Shown in pieces: positions 48,108 to 59,912 of a stretch of 64,000 bases of DNA. A program made the translations under genes and the position numbers. The notes beneath the pieces are model-generated. The model did not search any database. It was not told the origin of the DNA and saw only the letters and a program-made list of their open reading frames with translations. The stretch spans positions 4,729,620 to 4,793,619 of the forward strand of contig NC_091135.1 in NCBI RefSeq assembly GCF_041381155.1, written 5' to 3'. Each line of letters opens with the position of its first letter. Positions within the stretch are counted from its first letter, which is position 1. Source of the stretch: Argopecten irradians (Eukaryota > Mollusca > Bivalvia > Pectinida > Pectinidae).

Positions 48108-51100
48108 ATGCCTCCTAAACGTAAAAGTGACGTTGCAGCTAAGCAATCTAACCCTGCCAAAAAGCGTAAGAAGGTGAAAGATGATGACGATAGTCAAACA
48201 ACTGCGAAGAAAGCTAAACAAACCCCAGTGACTGTCAAGAAAGGAGCACCAGGTTTGATATATATACATTGTATTATATTTTCAAATGAAATAAATACAT
48301 TTCACATTTTTGTGTTTATTGGGTATACAATTTTTTAAAAAGTTTTTATGTCAGCGCCTTCGGTTACTAATTAATATAATTAATAATGCTCCCTGTAGCA
48401 GCAGTACAATGCACTAAACTCGAGAACTTCAAGGCACATATTTCCAACGTAGCCCTTGAAGCCCTCACACATTAGTTCTGCACACACCTTTTTATCTATA
48501 TACTTAAAAAAAAAAAAAAAAATCACAAATCTAATCCCTTCACACCCTTGCACCCCTACAGGTCCCCGTGACATAATCGTCATACTTTGACGGCGTCCCG
48601 TATATAGAAGAAGAATAGAAGAAGAAGAAGATGTACATGTACATTGTATCTAATGAGCTACATGTACCTGGTTGTTGGATATCTAGAATCAAGATATATT
48701 ACAATCTACTACTGACAGATGTATATATTACACACTCATGCATATGTACATGTACATTTATATTATACATACAAATGAATATCATAATTGATGCAACACT
48801 AACTTTTATTTATTGGCATACCATATATAAAAAACGACATTAAAGTTATAAAGAATTAGATAAAGTTCAGCTTCATATAGATTGTAGTATCAGTGCTTGT
48901 CTGACCTTCTATGTTATAAAATAATGTTTTCCACCCTACAGGGACATTAGACCTCTCATCATTTCTGAAGGACGAGGGCTGGAAATGTGAACTTAGGAGT
49001 GAATTTACAAAAGACTACTTTAAAAGTCTTGAGGCCAACCTAGCAAAAGATTATGCAACAGGGACACAAATTTTCCCTCCAAAAGACTTCATTTTCAATG
49101 CTTTTAATGTAACTCCATTTGACAAGGTAGGTTTAATTTAAAACAGTAATTATAACTTACCTGATAAGGATCTTATAAGGATCTTATCTATATTCTTTGT
49201 CTATTCAGGGTTAGTCAACAATAGATTTCAATCACCTGCTGCATATGTCACAGTCAAGAGATGTGTGTTAATTCCATGTATGAATTGCACATGTATATCA
49301 ATCTTTTTGTGTTGCAGGTGAAAGTTGTCATTCTTGGACAGGATCCATACCATGATGATGGTCAGGTAGAAATTACATGACAAACACCAGTACCTGCACA
49401 GACAGAATCTTTGAACAATATTATGTTTTGCTAAAATATGAACACAAAAAAAGTAATTTAATAAAAAAAATCACTTGTCACTTCCATTCAGATAACAAAC
49501 TGATTACTCAAAGTAGTAACTGTTACAGAATTGAAAGGCTAGCTATTAGTCTAATTACTCATTTGCAGGGTTGCCACATAACTGTTACAACTAAGTTGTA
49601 GATCAGACTATATTAATAGCCGTTTGTGCTAGTCAATGCTCTTGTTGTATTACATTTTATCATCATGGGTCATTAAAGACATGCCATGTTTAGGAGGTGG
49701 AGGAAAGTGGGGGTACCCCAGAGTAAAACCACTGGCCTACAGTCAGTACCTGGCCACTGCTCCATATGAATGGTGGCCATGTGAATGTAGTGTATTAAGT
49801 TCCTGCACTTCTCATGAATTGATATATATACCTGCAGATATACCTGATCTTTTGTCTGTTGTAAGCGATAGCGCTTCTAGACCACCTTGATTTTCATCAC
49901 TGGTGTAAGTATATCTATATATATAAATTTTTGTTTGAGAAGTAATTGGTATTTAAATTTCTAGTTTTGCAGTGTTATTGGTTACTCTCTTACAGGCCAT
50001 GGGCATGGCATTCTCTGTACCACCAGGAGTTAAATCACCACCATCACTGAAGAACATATATAAAGAATTGACAAATGATAAGAAAATTAAGAATTTTAAA
50101 ACCCCTGATCATGGAGATTTGACAGCCTGGGCCAAGAGAGGAGTTTTTCTACTCAATGCTACACTGACAGTAGAGTAAGTATCACACTGGCATGTTACTC
50201 CTTTAATTCAAAGAGGTTGCAGTATCTACTGTGGCTTAGGAAGTTATGCTAGTTTAATGTTAGAGTAACAGGATTATTTCATGGGGAATTTTTAGCCGAC
50301 AGAGCATAAATGATATGCATCATTTGAACAATAATTGGTGTTTAATCCTGTATATATATGCCTATTTAAAACAAAAAATAACATAAAATAATTTATTTCG
50401 CATTTGGTGCATGCGCAGTGATCACTTCATTCCATATAAGATATAGTACCACAGAATTTTTTCGGAATGCAATTAATTATTTTTCATATTTTTAACTTGA
50501 AGTAAAATTAGAAGCTCAAACTTTTCAATGGTGGTAATGGTGTAAAGTAAGTAACTTTTGTAACTGTAGAAAAATACTAAATCGTCGCTCCTGTTTTTGA
50601 TAGTAAAAAATTACCATTTGTCAGCGGTGGAGCATCTTTAACCTTATTTGAAATAGATATTATTTCAAATTTTAGTTTCAAGTACCTAACCCCTCTCAAA
50701 TATACCAGTTTACTTCTAGAATTTCCCTTCACAATTTACCAGTGTTCTTGCCAATAGCTTCTCTTGTAGCTATTTTTCAAATTAATGTTGAAAAAGCCTG
50801 CAGCAACTATTACTAGACCACCCTTTCTCTGTTATATCATTGTAATAACGTTTTCAATGATGTTTGGCTTTCTCTTGTCTTCTAGAGCCCACAAACCTAA
50901 CTCACATGCCAAGTATGGCTGGCAGACCTTTACTGATCAAGTTATTCGCATCATTAGCGAGAAATGCTCAGGCGTCGTGTTCCTTCTTTGGGGCAACTTT
51001 GCACACAAAAAAGAAAGTTTAGTCGACGGAACAAAACACATTGTCATCAAAACTGCTCACCCTTCACCATTATCCTTTAAAAAATTTGAGAATTGTAAGT

Positions 51101-51165
51101 GCTTTTCTTTGGTTGACGAGGCCTTGTTTAAGAAAAAACAAAGTAAAATGGACTGGTCCCTGTGA
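48108..51165 (+). CDS. UNG: Uracil-DNA glycosylase, five exons
   Basis: Exons 48108-48252, 48942-49126, 49318-49365, 49996-50174 and 50886-51165 all have GT/AG borders and join in frame to 278 residues. Residues 1-48 are Lys-rich ([20 protein letters not shown]) and look like a nuclear signal. The catalytic domain starts near 55. The water-activating loop is GQDPYH at 117-122 (Asp119 and Tyr121 match human D145 and Y147). FLLNATLTV holds Asn180 (human N204), which reads uracil. HPSPLS at 244-249 holds the catalytic His and the intercalating Leu248. The enzyme removes uracil from DNA and starts base-excision repair. The usual QAHG after the loop reads QAMG here. A PCNA-binding QxxLxxFF motif, as at the start of human UNG2, is absent from this start; another first exon could exist. 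The length is near the family norm. Confidence 0.95.
49680..49790 (-). repeat. Decayed SINE fragment in UNG intron 3
   Basis: GGAGGAAAGTGGGGGTACCC, then AGAGTAAAACCACTGGCC and GTCAGTACCTGGCCACTGC, match the inverse of the tRNA-derived SINE body. The head is not preserved. Confidence 0.55.
50286..50637 (-). mobile_element. TTAA-flanked MITE, family A copy 3 (UNG intron 4)
   Basis: Reversed relative to the copies at 16249 and 36095. The right end AGCGGTGGAGCATCT is followed by TTAA (50638-50641). The left end is worn (TTTTTAGCCGACAGAGC). The interior shares AACAATAATTGGTGTTTAAT and AATGGTGGTAATGGTGTAAA in inverse. It fills about half of the intron. Confidence 0.85.
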
Positions 51166-51600
51166 AATCTGGATTTATACTTAAGTGTTTTAGTGACTTT
51201 TGTTTAATAACACCAAACATGCTCTATACATCTTGACCTAATGAGAGCCTTGCAATGTATGGATATGGTAACTTTGATTACAGTGTGCTTATTATACAGT
51301 AAAAACACTATAATTCGAACAGCAAGGGACCAGATCAATAGTACGAGGAATACAGGGTATTGGACTCATGCGAGGTTGGTCACAATCTGTTATCGACCGT
51401 CAAATTGTCTGGTCTCAAACTATGACAAGAAATGCATATAAATATTGAAAAAATAGAGGGCAACTTTGTATATTTCAGACATTAACCAATATTTTTATAT
51501 ATTTAACTTTACTGGTAAATCATATTTTGAAGTTGATTTATTAAAGTTCCAATTGTTATAAAAAAAATAAACAAAAAAGAGAGTTTGTTTTTATTGTACA
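51166..51600 (+). terminator. UNG 3' UTR and possible poly(A) signal
   Basis: AATAAA occurs at 51566-51571, about 400 bp after the UNG stop codon, and is followed by a T-rich stretch. It is the first good candidate for the 3' end of UNG, although other AT-rich words nearby could serve. Confidence 0.4.
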
Positions 51601-52199
51601 CAGATTATTGATTAATCATTATTTTTGTTGTTGTGGTTCACCTTTACTTGGTGTTTTGTATTTATGAAGAGATTATATAACAAATTACATATATAGTATA
51701 GTATTGAAAAGCTGATCTGAATAACTGTATTCTAATAGAAATTGAAAGTTGTTCATACTACATAATTTTGTTATTTTGATAACAAAACTTCTGTGTTGCA
51801 TATGATACTCTGATATGTGAATATACCCTTAGATGATACTCTAGCAATAAGAACACAACTAATTCAAATGGATTTTTTTAATTTTTATTGGATTTGATGT
51901 CATTAAATTATTTTATTTTTACATAAAGTGCATTCGTTTTTATTTACTTACAATGGTACCTAAAGCTATGGTATTGTAAATCAAACAGCAAATGCTCTCT
52001 AACATTGGCTTAAATGTCATTAAGAGATATGTTCAAATGGAGGGGACATAATCTTGAACCTTGAGTAACTCCTGTAAAGATACTTCACCAGTTCCTTCAG
52101 TTTGACACATCTATCACGCCCGTTGTCAATATAATGTGACCGGGTGGGGTGTGTTGCTTGGTGTCTTCGCTGGTATGCTTTAGTGATATAGTTCGATAA

Positions 52200-52340
52200 A
52201 AAAGGGGCAACAGTTCCACTATGCAAGAAGACACAACATGAATATACCGCAGTCTCCCTAAACATACACCGCATACACGGGAGGCCGCCCTTACATGACC
52301 CAAGCTGTTAATAGGACATTAATAAATCAATCAAAGTCTG
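52200..52340 (+). mobile_element. SINE 3' portion with tail
   Basis: Matches 45285-45470: GGCAACAGTTCCACTATGCA, GCAGTCTCCC, ACACGGGAGGCCGCCCTTAC, GCTGTTAATAGGACATTAAT and a short ATCAATCAAA tail. Confidence 0.7.
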
Positions 52341-52595
52341 TTTGTTTTGTGGTCGGTTGGTCTTAACCTCCTGTTAACGGCTGAGGTCGATTATGCAAGG
52401 ACGATCTCCCCTGTATGCAATGTGTAAGTGATACCTTGTCTTCAAAGACACCAAACAACACGCCCAACTCAATCACACACTGACAATGGGTAGTCGTCCA
52501 ACTCCCTTTATGCTGAACGTCAAGCAGGAGCAGACACTTCCACTTTTGTGAACTAAGATAGCATAGAACCTTCCTCACAGGGACAAACGTGGGAA
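52341..52595 (-). repeat. Decayed SINE and repeat fragments
   Basis: TTAACCTCCTGTTAACGGC and GGACGATCTCCCCTGTATGC are the inverse of the SINE 3' part. Near 52545, CACTTTTGTGAACTAAGATAG resembles the repeats at 23620 and 25515. The copies are old. Confidence 0.45.
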
Positions 52596-52875
52596 ATGAA
52601 GACTAAAAGTGAAGCTGTAGGAAAGGAGACAGTAGGAATATCTGAGATAGGCACACATTCTATAGAAGTCAATTACATCCGCCTTCCTCAGCAACTTGCA
52701 TGTCGTTTAGGAGGCAGCCAAAGGACTTGATCAAATCCTTGGGTATGACAACAACGGTAAAACTCATGTCGATCCAGGGCCAAACGTCAGGAAGAAGAGG
52801 AAAGTGAAAGCGGGGAGATGGAGGGCCAAGAAGCATGGAATGGATGGCAGACTAAAGAGAGGAAAATTTTACTAG
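52596..52875 (+). pseudogene. Unrecognised coding-like stretch
   Basis: Two frames here look more protein-like than their surroundings. One starts at 52596 with MKTKSEAVGKETVG. The other ends at 52875 with a very basic tail (KKRKVKAGRWRAKKHG). An AG acceptor-like site (GTCGTTTAG, ending 52710) precedes the second frame, so it could be a terminal exon. I do not recognise a family. It could be an old element fragment or part of an unannotated gene. No function is suggested. Confidence 0.25.
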
Positions 52876-53289
52876 GTACACACTCCGATGGTAGCTCTAG
52901 TTTACCATGAGAGTTGTCTATTAAATTTTGTCATCACAATCACATCTACATAATTCAAAATTCAGTTTGCTTGTAAGTTAACGAGCATTTTCATTGGCTA
53001 CACAATTAACTAAATTTTAAAAATCAAGGAATAGATAGCGTCGCCGTTTGTAACGTCGCTTCTGATTTGGCTGATAACGGCGTTATGATTTCATAGAAAA
53101 AAGTCCTAAGATGATTGTGAGGAGATTAACTGTATTAAAATGAATTATAAAGATTATACAAATACCACAATCAAAGTTGAACAGGTCACGAAAACACTGG
53201 GTTCAAGTCAGTGTGAGAATTCACTGCAAAAACTTTTGAAATATTCTTAAAATTGACCAATATGACAATATATTCTAATTTAAATATTT

Positions 53290-53638
53290 GAACTGAATTG
53301 AAGTGTTGTATTTATCTTTGTATATCTGTTTTATCTATAGGACTATTTCATCTACTGCTATTGTTTAGTCAACCGGAAGCCAGTGGCACACAGTTTTTCC
53401 CGCCTAATCATAGGCTGTTCCATCGACTGATATTTTTCTTTATACAGGCGTTTAAGTTTCATTTTCATGCTTTATTTTTATCTATTTTCTTTTCTAAAAT
53501 GATAATGATTACTTTAAATTTAAATATAAGCATTGGTTGTCATATTTTTGATATGCATTGGTGTATAACATGCATTGGGTGTTCTAGCATATCTATCATG
53601 GTGCGCTAACAAAAATATGACAACCTATGCTTAAAAAA
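53290..53638. repeat. Dispersed repeat ending in a hairpin, copy 2
   Basis: Matches 20790-21168: GGACTATTTCATCTACTG, GGCTGTTCCATCGACTG and then the hairpin AAGCATTGGTTGTCAT with ATGACAACCTATGCTT. The 103-residue frame at 53298-53609 is a by-product. Confidence 0.75.
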
Positions 53639-53739
53639 CATAAAAATCTATATTATTATATATCTACAACATGAAAATCTATTGAAGTTAATCTTAAATA
53701 GATGGGGACTGGTGGACGAATAACCCGAGATACTTGGCT

Positions 53740-53841
53740 CTGATACCAGACGTGGACATTACGACCTATGTCGGGTGGCGTGTGGTATACTGCCATGGGT
53801 GGCAGACATCTATCTGTCATAATGTCTAAGTCTGGTATCAG
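53740..53841. repeat. Small foldback hairpin
   Basis: CTGATACCAGACGTGGACAT at the left pairs with ATGTCTAAGTCTGGTATCAG at the right, with TATGTCGGGTGG in the middle. It lies just before the Ty3/gypsy remnant. Confidence 0.65.
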
Positions 53842-53869
53842 TGAAAGCCTAGAAAATATAAGATTCATT

Positions 53870-54912
53870 TGAACTTAAGGACGATGAAAAGAAAGTCTTT
53901 GAAACTGTGAAAGGGAAGTTTGAAGGTTATTTTGTGGTCCGTCGAAATGTCATGCAAGATACAATAAACTTTATTTGTAGTCGAATATGGTAAACAAAGA
54001 ACATAAATTAGTATTATGAATAAACATACAGAGATACAGATATATGAAAGATACAGACAAAAGCAACAAAAACATGTGGCAAACCAGAGATATCACAGCA
54101 TACAGCAAATATTCCTGAGAGTCTGTACAGCAGAATCCGTAAACCGTTAGTAAAGTCTACAGAAGACTAAATGTAATGGGAAAATTCCAAGGACAGATGA
54201 AAAGACATCTACGTTGTTAAAAATCTCCAGTATCCAATTTTTGGATAGTGTGGTCTCGGGTAACTTGATGGTGCGTACCAAATTACGCAGAAGTCGGAAG
54301 CTGTACCTCATGGCGTTACTACTCCGTTGCGAATAGTCATGCCGAAATTAAAAAAAAAAGAACTAACTCGTATGATGAATATCTAGGTGTTATTTCAAGC
54401 GTCGAAGGACCTTCTGATTGGTGCGCAGGAATGGTCATGGTACCGAAACCTAATGGAAAGATACAAATCTGTACCGACTATACGAAACTTAACGAAGCTG
54501 TTAAACGCGAGATTCATCACATGCCAGCTGTGGACCAAACACTTACTCAACTGAGTGGCGCGAAAGTGTTCAGTAAATTTGATGCTAATTCGTGCTCCTG
54601 GCAAAGAATTGCTCATGTTGACTTGTTTTATCACTTCCTCCGGAAGATTTCGGTATCATCGTCTCCCATTCGGTATAACTCAGCGGAAAATGACGATGAT
54701 TCTCGAGGGGCTAGAGGGAGTCATTTGTCAAATGGACGACACGCTCGTATTCGGGTCTACTCTGGAAGAACACAATGTAAGACTAACCGCCGCTCTCGCG
54801 AAGATTGAACAGGAAGCCGGACTAACGTTAAATCAAGAGAAGTGCCAGTTCTCCAGGTCATCGGTAACCTTTTTAGGTCGCGTGGTAGATAGTGAAGGCG
54901 TAGGCTTATAGG
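53870..54912 (+). mobile_element. Ty3/gypsy LTR retrotransposon fossil (partial)
   Basis: The right part (about 54380-54910) has the look of a Ty3/gypsy reverse transcriptase: VPKPNGKIQICTDYTKLN, then a YHRLPFGI-type block and a MDDTLVFGST-type block. A short stretch near 53870-53950 resembles the gag region of such elements. Most of gag, protease, RNase H and integrase is missing and no LTRs were found. It is clearly a broken, non-functional remnant with several breaks. Age cannot be fixed without relatives, but it is not recent. Confidence 0.8.
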
Positions 54913-55077
54913 AAAATAAGATAGGCCTAATAACCTTAAGCTCACTTTAATCTACCTAATTTGTTTTCTCATATTAGCTACCTACCACAGTAATATTGTA
55001 TTTGTATAGTGCGTTAATATTTTGGCTTTCTAATTTTAAAACGAATCTCCTTAACATCTTCTTGTTTTATCATTTAG

Positions 55078-57068
55078 GCGAGAAAATAAATGATCCTCGT
55101 CACCCCGATTATGTGCCTTCTGTCTTCCCTTACAACGAAAACAGTTATTACCAGTCAAACTCGGCCAAGTCTACAGGAAATATGAACCGCTATCAGAGAG
55201 TCATGAAAAGGTCAGCAAACATAAATTCAGGTTAGCTAATTAAACACATCAATACATAGTGTATACATTGAAATTCCAAATAAATTAATGCTGATTTAAA
55301 GTGAAGTATAATTTTGGATATAAGCTCTAGGCACAGCTTTCATGATTGGGCTGTCCTAACTTACCTCAGTCAAGGTAAAACTATTAAGCATATATGTTTT
55401 TTTTATAAATATTGATATTCCTGTGATACAAATTTAACATTTTTTGCTGAATATATATGTGAAATGTTATATGTTTTAGCTGAAAAAATAATATGATTAT
55501 GACTTATTCTGCTTTTATTTTGTGAATTAAGTATAATTAGCCCTAGTTACGTGGAAAACATGTACCATTATGGTTTGTTTTTTATTCATTTTAAATATTG
55601 AGTGCATTTTGGCTTAGGCTTTTACATTTGTATATACATGTATAAGATTATTGAGCTATTTTTGCTTTGAGTTTTAAACACTTAAACACAAAATATTATA
55701 TTACATAATTATTGATTAAAGATAATATAGTTATCAAGTGTTTCAATGGTTTTGTTTCTCCTTTCATATCACATGCAAGAAAGAAACTGAAATTGAATGA
55801 GCCTGAGATCAACACTGAGAAAGAAAAAGTAACAACTGATCCTCAGTCAGAACCTGTGGTTTCCCCTACTGATCAGGATGAAGAAGATGTTTCCAACATA
55901 GCATCTCAATCAGACAGTGAATCTTCGAATAGGAGAGATATTGACTCTCAAACCCCTATGCAGAGGCCACTGGAACCATCAGAGAGGGAAAAACTCTGAG
56001 GCCACTGGAACCACCAGAGAGGGAAATGCTCTGAGGCCACTGGAAACATCAGAGAGGAAAATGCTCTAAATTGAGATCAATTACTTGAGGTGTGAGCGTG
56101 ATGAAGCTAATAAAGAGGTTAAACCTCTTGCGAAACTGATAAGTGATTCCTCTTTATCGTCAGAAAGTGTCAATGGCAATGATGATTTAAGTAGAAAAAT
56201 GATAGGTATCAGCTGGGGAGCATTTTTGAAAATTTCCCTGTTCCTTAATTAGTGTTTGTGAAAGACACGAACAAGAAACTACCACTGCTGAAACAGTTAT
56301 CCTTACAAGCTGTGACACAATGTTTCATTTGTTTTTCTTGCACATATGAAAGCGATCCCCAAAACAACGATGGTGGATTATTTTTGGAAGTGTATAGATA
56401 TGTTGCATGCCAACATATGTTATATTTTGTAAAATGGCAAGATAGAGAAACCATTTTCCCAACAATTCAACCTGTGTTCATAGAAAAGTTTCCTAAATTG
56501 ACATCTATTATTGACTGTTTTGAAATCTTCATGGAAGCTCCTAGCAACTTATTAGCTAAGGCACAATGTTTTAGTAACTATAAGAGACATACCATAGTGA
56601 AAGTGTTCATTTCATGCAGCCTACTAGGATCCATTAACTTTTTATCTAAAGCATGGGGAGGTCGTGTTTCATATGTCCAAATTGTGCACGAGTCAAATTT
56701 TATAAGTCCATAGTATCACTTACCTGGTGATCAGATTTTGCCAGATCGCGGCTTCATGCTAGCAGAAGACTTTGTGACAGTGCTCAGCCGAATTAATTAC
56801 CCCTGCATTCAGCAAAGTTAAAAAGCAATTGGCTGCCTCAGAGGTTGACTAATCAAGGAAAATATCGTCTGTAAGAATCCACATGAGTAATAGAGTAATA
56901 GGACTAATGAAGAACAGATTTACGATGTTGAAAGGACAATGCCAAGTTCGATGTGTACAAAGTTTGAAAGACGAAAGTTTGGGATCAACAGAATCAAGCT
57001 GTGATAAATTGATAACTGTTTGTGCTGCTTTAACTAATCTAAGTTTAGGCACTGTGTACAAAGAGTGA
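55078..57068 (+). pseudogene. Decayed THAP/DDE transposase gene (ISL2EU/Harbinger-like DNA transposon)
   Basis: An exon at 55078-55230 (acceptor CATTTAG, donor GTTAGC) encodes INDPRHPDYVPSVFPY, which looks like the end of a THAP zinc finger. An acidic linker follows (about 55790-56000). At 56440-57000 lies a DDE_Tnp_4-type domain: PTIQPVFIEKFPKL, IDCFEIFMEAPSNL, FSNYKRHTIVKVFISCS, SKAWGGRVSY, then in other frames LPGDQILPDRGF and RKISSVRIHMSNRVIGLMKN. Families with this order use the DDE domain to cut and paste their DNA. Here GGRVSD reads GGRVSY, stops interrupt the frame and the THAP N-terminal exon is missing, so the gene is dead. The SWIM gene at 58790-59912 on the other strand is its likely partner. 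Confidence 0.75.
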
Positions 57069-57284
57069 ATTTATATAAGCAATGGGTGTTGTAGTTCAGA
57101 TCATGTGATTAATTTTTTGATCATGTGATTAATTCAAATTTTATGGTTTCCAAATCTGTTGGTTAGCTGGCCATGGGAATTGAGTATTCCTAGGATGATA
57201 TCATTGATATTAATATAATAAATTTGAGATCATATTCTACCAAAGAGTTGTTTGCTTAATTTGAAAGCTGACGTTAAAGATTAA

Positions 57285-57466
57285 TGTATTCGACCCAATA
57301 AGAGTCCACTTCTCTAATGAGATCAAATGTGGACTACATGTTCACAATATCATTTGCACAAAGTAATTATATGTCATGAATCAATTTGTGAAAAAAATCA
57401 ATTAAAGAAACAGTTGTCGTGTTATTGCTTCGAAAATAAGAGAGGGGCACTCACTGGGTTGAATAA
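57285..57466. mobile_element. MITE, 'GCGCCC' family copy 4 (worn)
   Basis: Left end GTATTCGACCCAATAAGAG, right end CACTCACTGGGTTGAATA. The inner GCGCCC has decayed. It lies between the DDE transposase remnant and the SWIM gene. Confidence 0.65.
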
Positions 57467-58789
57467 GTATGTGTAATAATTATCTGTCAATAAACTTAAT
57501 TCCTTAAACTTAGTAGAATAATTTTATTTAAAAATGATAACGATCTTTAATCATGATCATAGAGTTACCATAATGTGTCAATAACAGATGTAACTTTGTT
57601 TGTACCTGTCACTTGTCTATGTAAGAGGAACTGATCACACTGATGTCTCGATATATATATCAAAATATTTGGCTACGATACAATAATTCATGATGCACCT
57701 ATAATTATCTTTATGAATTTGACCACTTTACTTCTTGCAAATGCAAACTTAAATTACATTTAGATTCGAAACAAGTCATTTCAATCAAATATACATGTAT
57801 GTAAAAAGATTTCAAACTAAGCCAGTCATTAACATTTTTTGTAGATATATTTTCTGTTTCAATGTATTATATATTAAAAACAGCATATGTGAGTATATCA
57901 AATATTGTATTGTAAAAAAATATCGTGAATAATATAAATAATGAGTAATATAAATATATTATCACAATAAATCATTGCACCTCTAGATCTACTGATTTTA
58001 GCAGATTTACAACTGGAGATAGTTCACTGCTCCTAGTACAAAATATCTCTTTATACAACATTTATTTGAAGTAGTAAAAAAAAATTCAAACTGAAAAAAT
58101 CCATAATTTAATAGGAACAACAACCTAATTAACAAAATCTGCACCACTAAAGATATATCGCGTCAGCATAAAATATAACCTTCCTATATTTGTATGAAAT
58201 ATCACATTCATATAGTTTAAGTTTACATTCTATATAGGACATATCACAGATAAGTTTAACCTGTGCATACGGCATATATTTACCTTCTATATAGGATATA
58301 TTACAAGCAAGTTTAACCTTCTGTGCATATATATTAAGAACATATCACATTTAAATTAACCTTCTTTATATATTTATATTCTATATATGTTTTTTTTCAG
58401 AAGGCCTTTCCCGCAACACTCACAATATAAATGTCCATCCGGTGAAGCTCCCAGAAATTTTTTTTTTCCGGTATCATGAATCCTGCATTGTCAACTTTCA
58501 GTGATAAATGATGATCTGTGATATCTGTCATGAAGATTTCTCCTTTTGGATATATGTCTCAAGCTCCACCCTGTTATCTGACTCCATTAAGATTTGAGTT
58601 TATATGCATCATCCTCATGAATTTTTTTCCCCAGTTTAAGGCAGGCACATTAGGAGATGATGTATTAGGTATACAAATCTTTTTGAGGATTGACACTGAT
58701 GGTTCCAGAATAGAAGTGTTCATTACCTCCCCTGCCATTGAAGCTGTAGTGCGGCCAGACGTCTGGTGATGCCATGTCAAAGAACTGAA
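57467..58789. other. AT-rich stretch with imperfect tandem repeats
   Basis: At 58176-58391 an imperfect ~65-70 bp unit recurs about three times (CTATATAGGACATATCAC, CTATATAGGATATATTAC and AGTTTAACCT). At 58500-58789 there are short open frames on both strands. The minus strand could be a further worn piece of the SWIM gene, but no family motif is certain. Confidence 0.4.
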
Positions 58790-59912
58790 CCTCAGAGAGA
58801 TGCAGTTGAATCCTGGTTGCTGTACAATTCTCTCAGTGGAAGTGGACGTTTTTTGTCTTCTGGTTTTGGTCCCAGTCCAATAAAATTTCCAGAAAAATCT
58901 TTAAATGCGCTTTACCCAAACAGATTCTCTCCTAAGGTACTCAATGACTGTAAGAATGTCTGTTCTTCTTCTTCAGTGACAGGTGTTGGCATTGTCTACT
59001 TTCTGTTTTTCTTGATTACACGATCTTTAGCCTCTTGTTTGTAGAATTGAATCTCCGAATATAGTGCAGGCTTAACATCCTTTGTGAAGCACTGGTTCCA
59101 CAAAAAGAACTCATCTGTACAGGCAGACCTTGTACTTGTATATCCAAAACGGACGGCAGATTACATCTTGATAGGAGGGCACCAATATGCGAGCAAGTCT
59201 CCCCAAGCCAAAAAAGGAGGGGTTTTTTTTAAACATTATATTAACTTGAAGACTTAAGAATGATTTTACCACAAAATTGTGCTGGCTTATATGTGTTGTC
59301 AATCCAAGACAGTGAGTGGTTATATGTTTAATCATAAAACAAAAAGCTTATTTAATTGTAATACTGTTTCTGTAAAAAAATAGTTATGACTTTGTTGGGC
59401 AGCAGCCATTGTCAACACCTCCGAGACAAAATCATTTCAAAAGGATTATTTGATGATTATCTCTGGTCAGAAGATATCTTTCTTATTTATCAAAATGTTC
59501 ATTCCTAATTTTTATTCACATAATGGCAGAATCATTATCTATCAAGACTTTAGATTAAATTTATTATAATCTCAAAATATATTTAGAATATTACATTTCC
59601 ACATCCTCCCAAGTCAAACAAAAATCTAATTTAATCACATAAAATACTTAACATGATATTATATGAAGATATATAATTACCCTGCCATACAGTCACAATG
59701 GGCAATAATAACTGGTCCATCTCTCTTTACAGCAACCAAAGGGTGATGAGGTTCATCTGTTACCCTCCATGAGGGTTTAACATCGGCCTTTGCAATGATA
59801 TTTCCTGTAACTGTCTTTCTGTGAAGAACTGTCTGTACCCATCGAGAGACAAAGAATACATGGGCGTCCAGCAGGGATCTGTAATTTTCCATAGCCTCTA
59901 ATGAATATACAC
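58790..59912 (-). pseudogene. SWIM zinc-finger protein gene, transposon-associated, decayed
   Basis: A clean exon at 59912-59681 (TTTTACAG acceptor, GTAATT donor) encodes YSLEAMENYRSLLDAHVFF, then WVQTVLHRK, ADVKPSWRV, PHHPLVAVKRDG and HCDCMAG. That is the first half of the SWIM domain found in large YqaJ-nuclease-type proteins abundant in cnidarians and molluscs; CDC holds the first two metal ligands. The second half (about 59220 down to 58790) is recognisable (AVRFGYTSTRSACTDEFFLW, NQCFTKDVKPALYSEIQFYK) but has stops and lacks the expected C-x-H ligand pair in a clear form. No YqaJ nuclease region was found. From recall, ISL2EU-type DNA transposons encode a DDE transposase and a YqaJ protein, which would explain its position beside the DDE remnant. 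Confidence 0.7.

Noticed and set aside
50785-50885. Upstream start of the 126-residue frame before UNG exon 5
   Set aside because: The part before 50886 is intron: a TCTAG acceptor and the UNG alignment begin at 50886.
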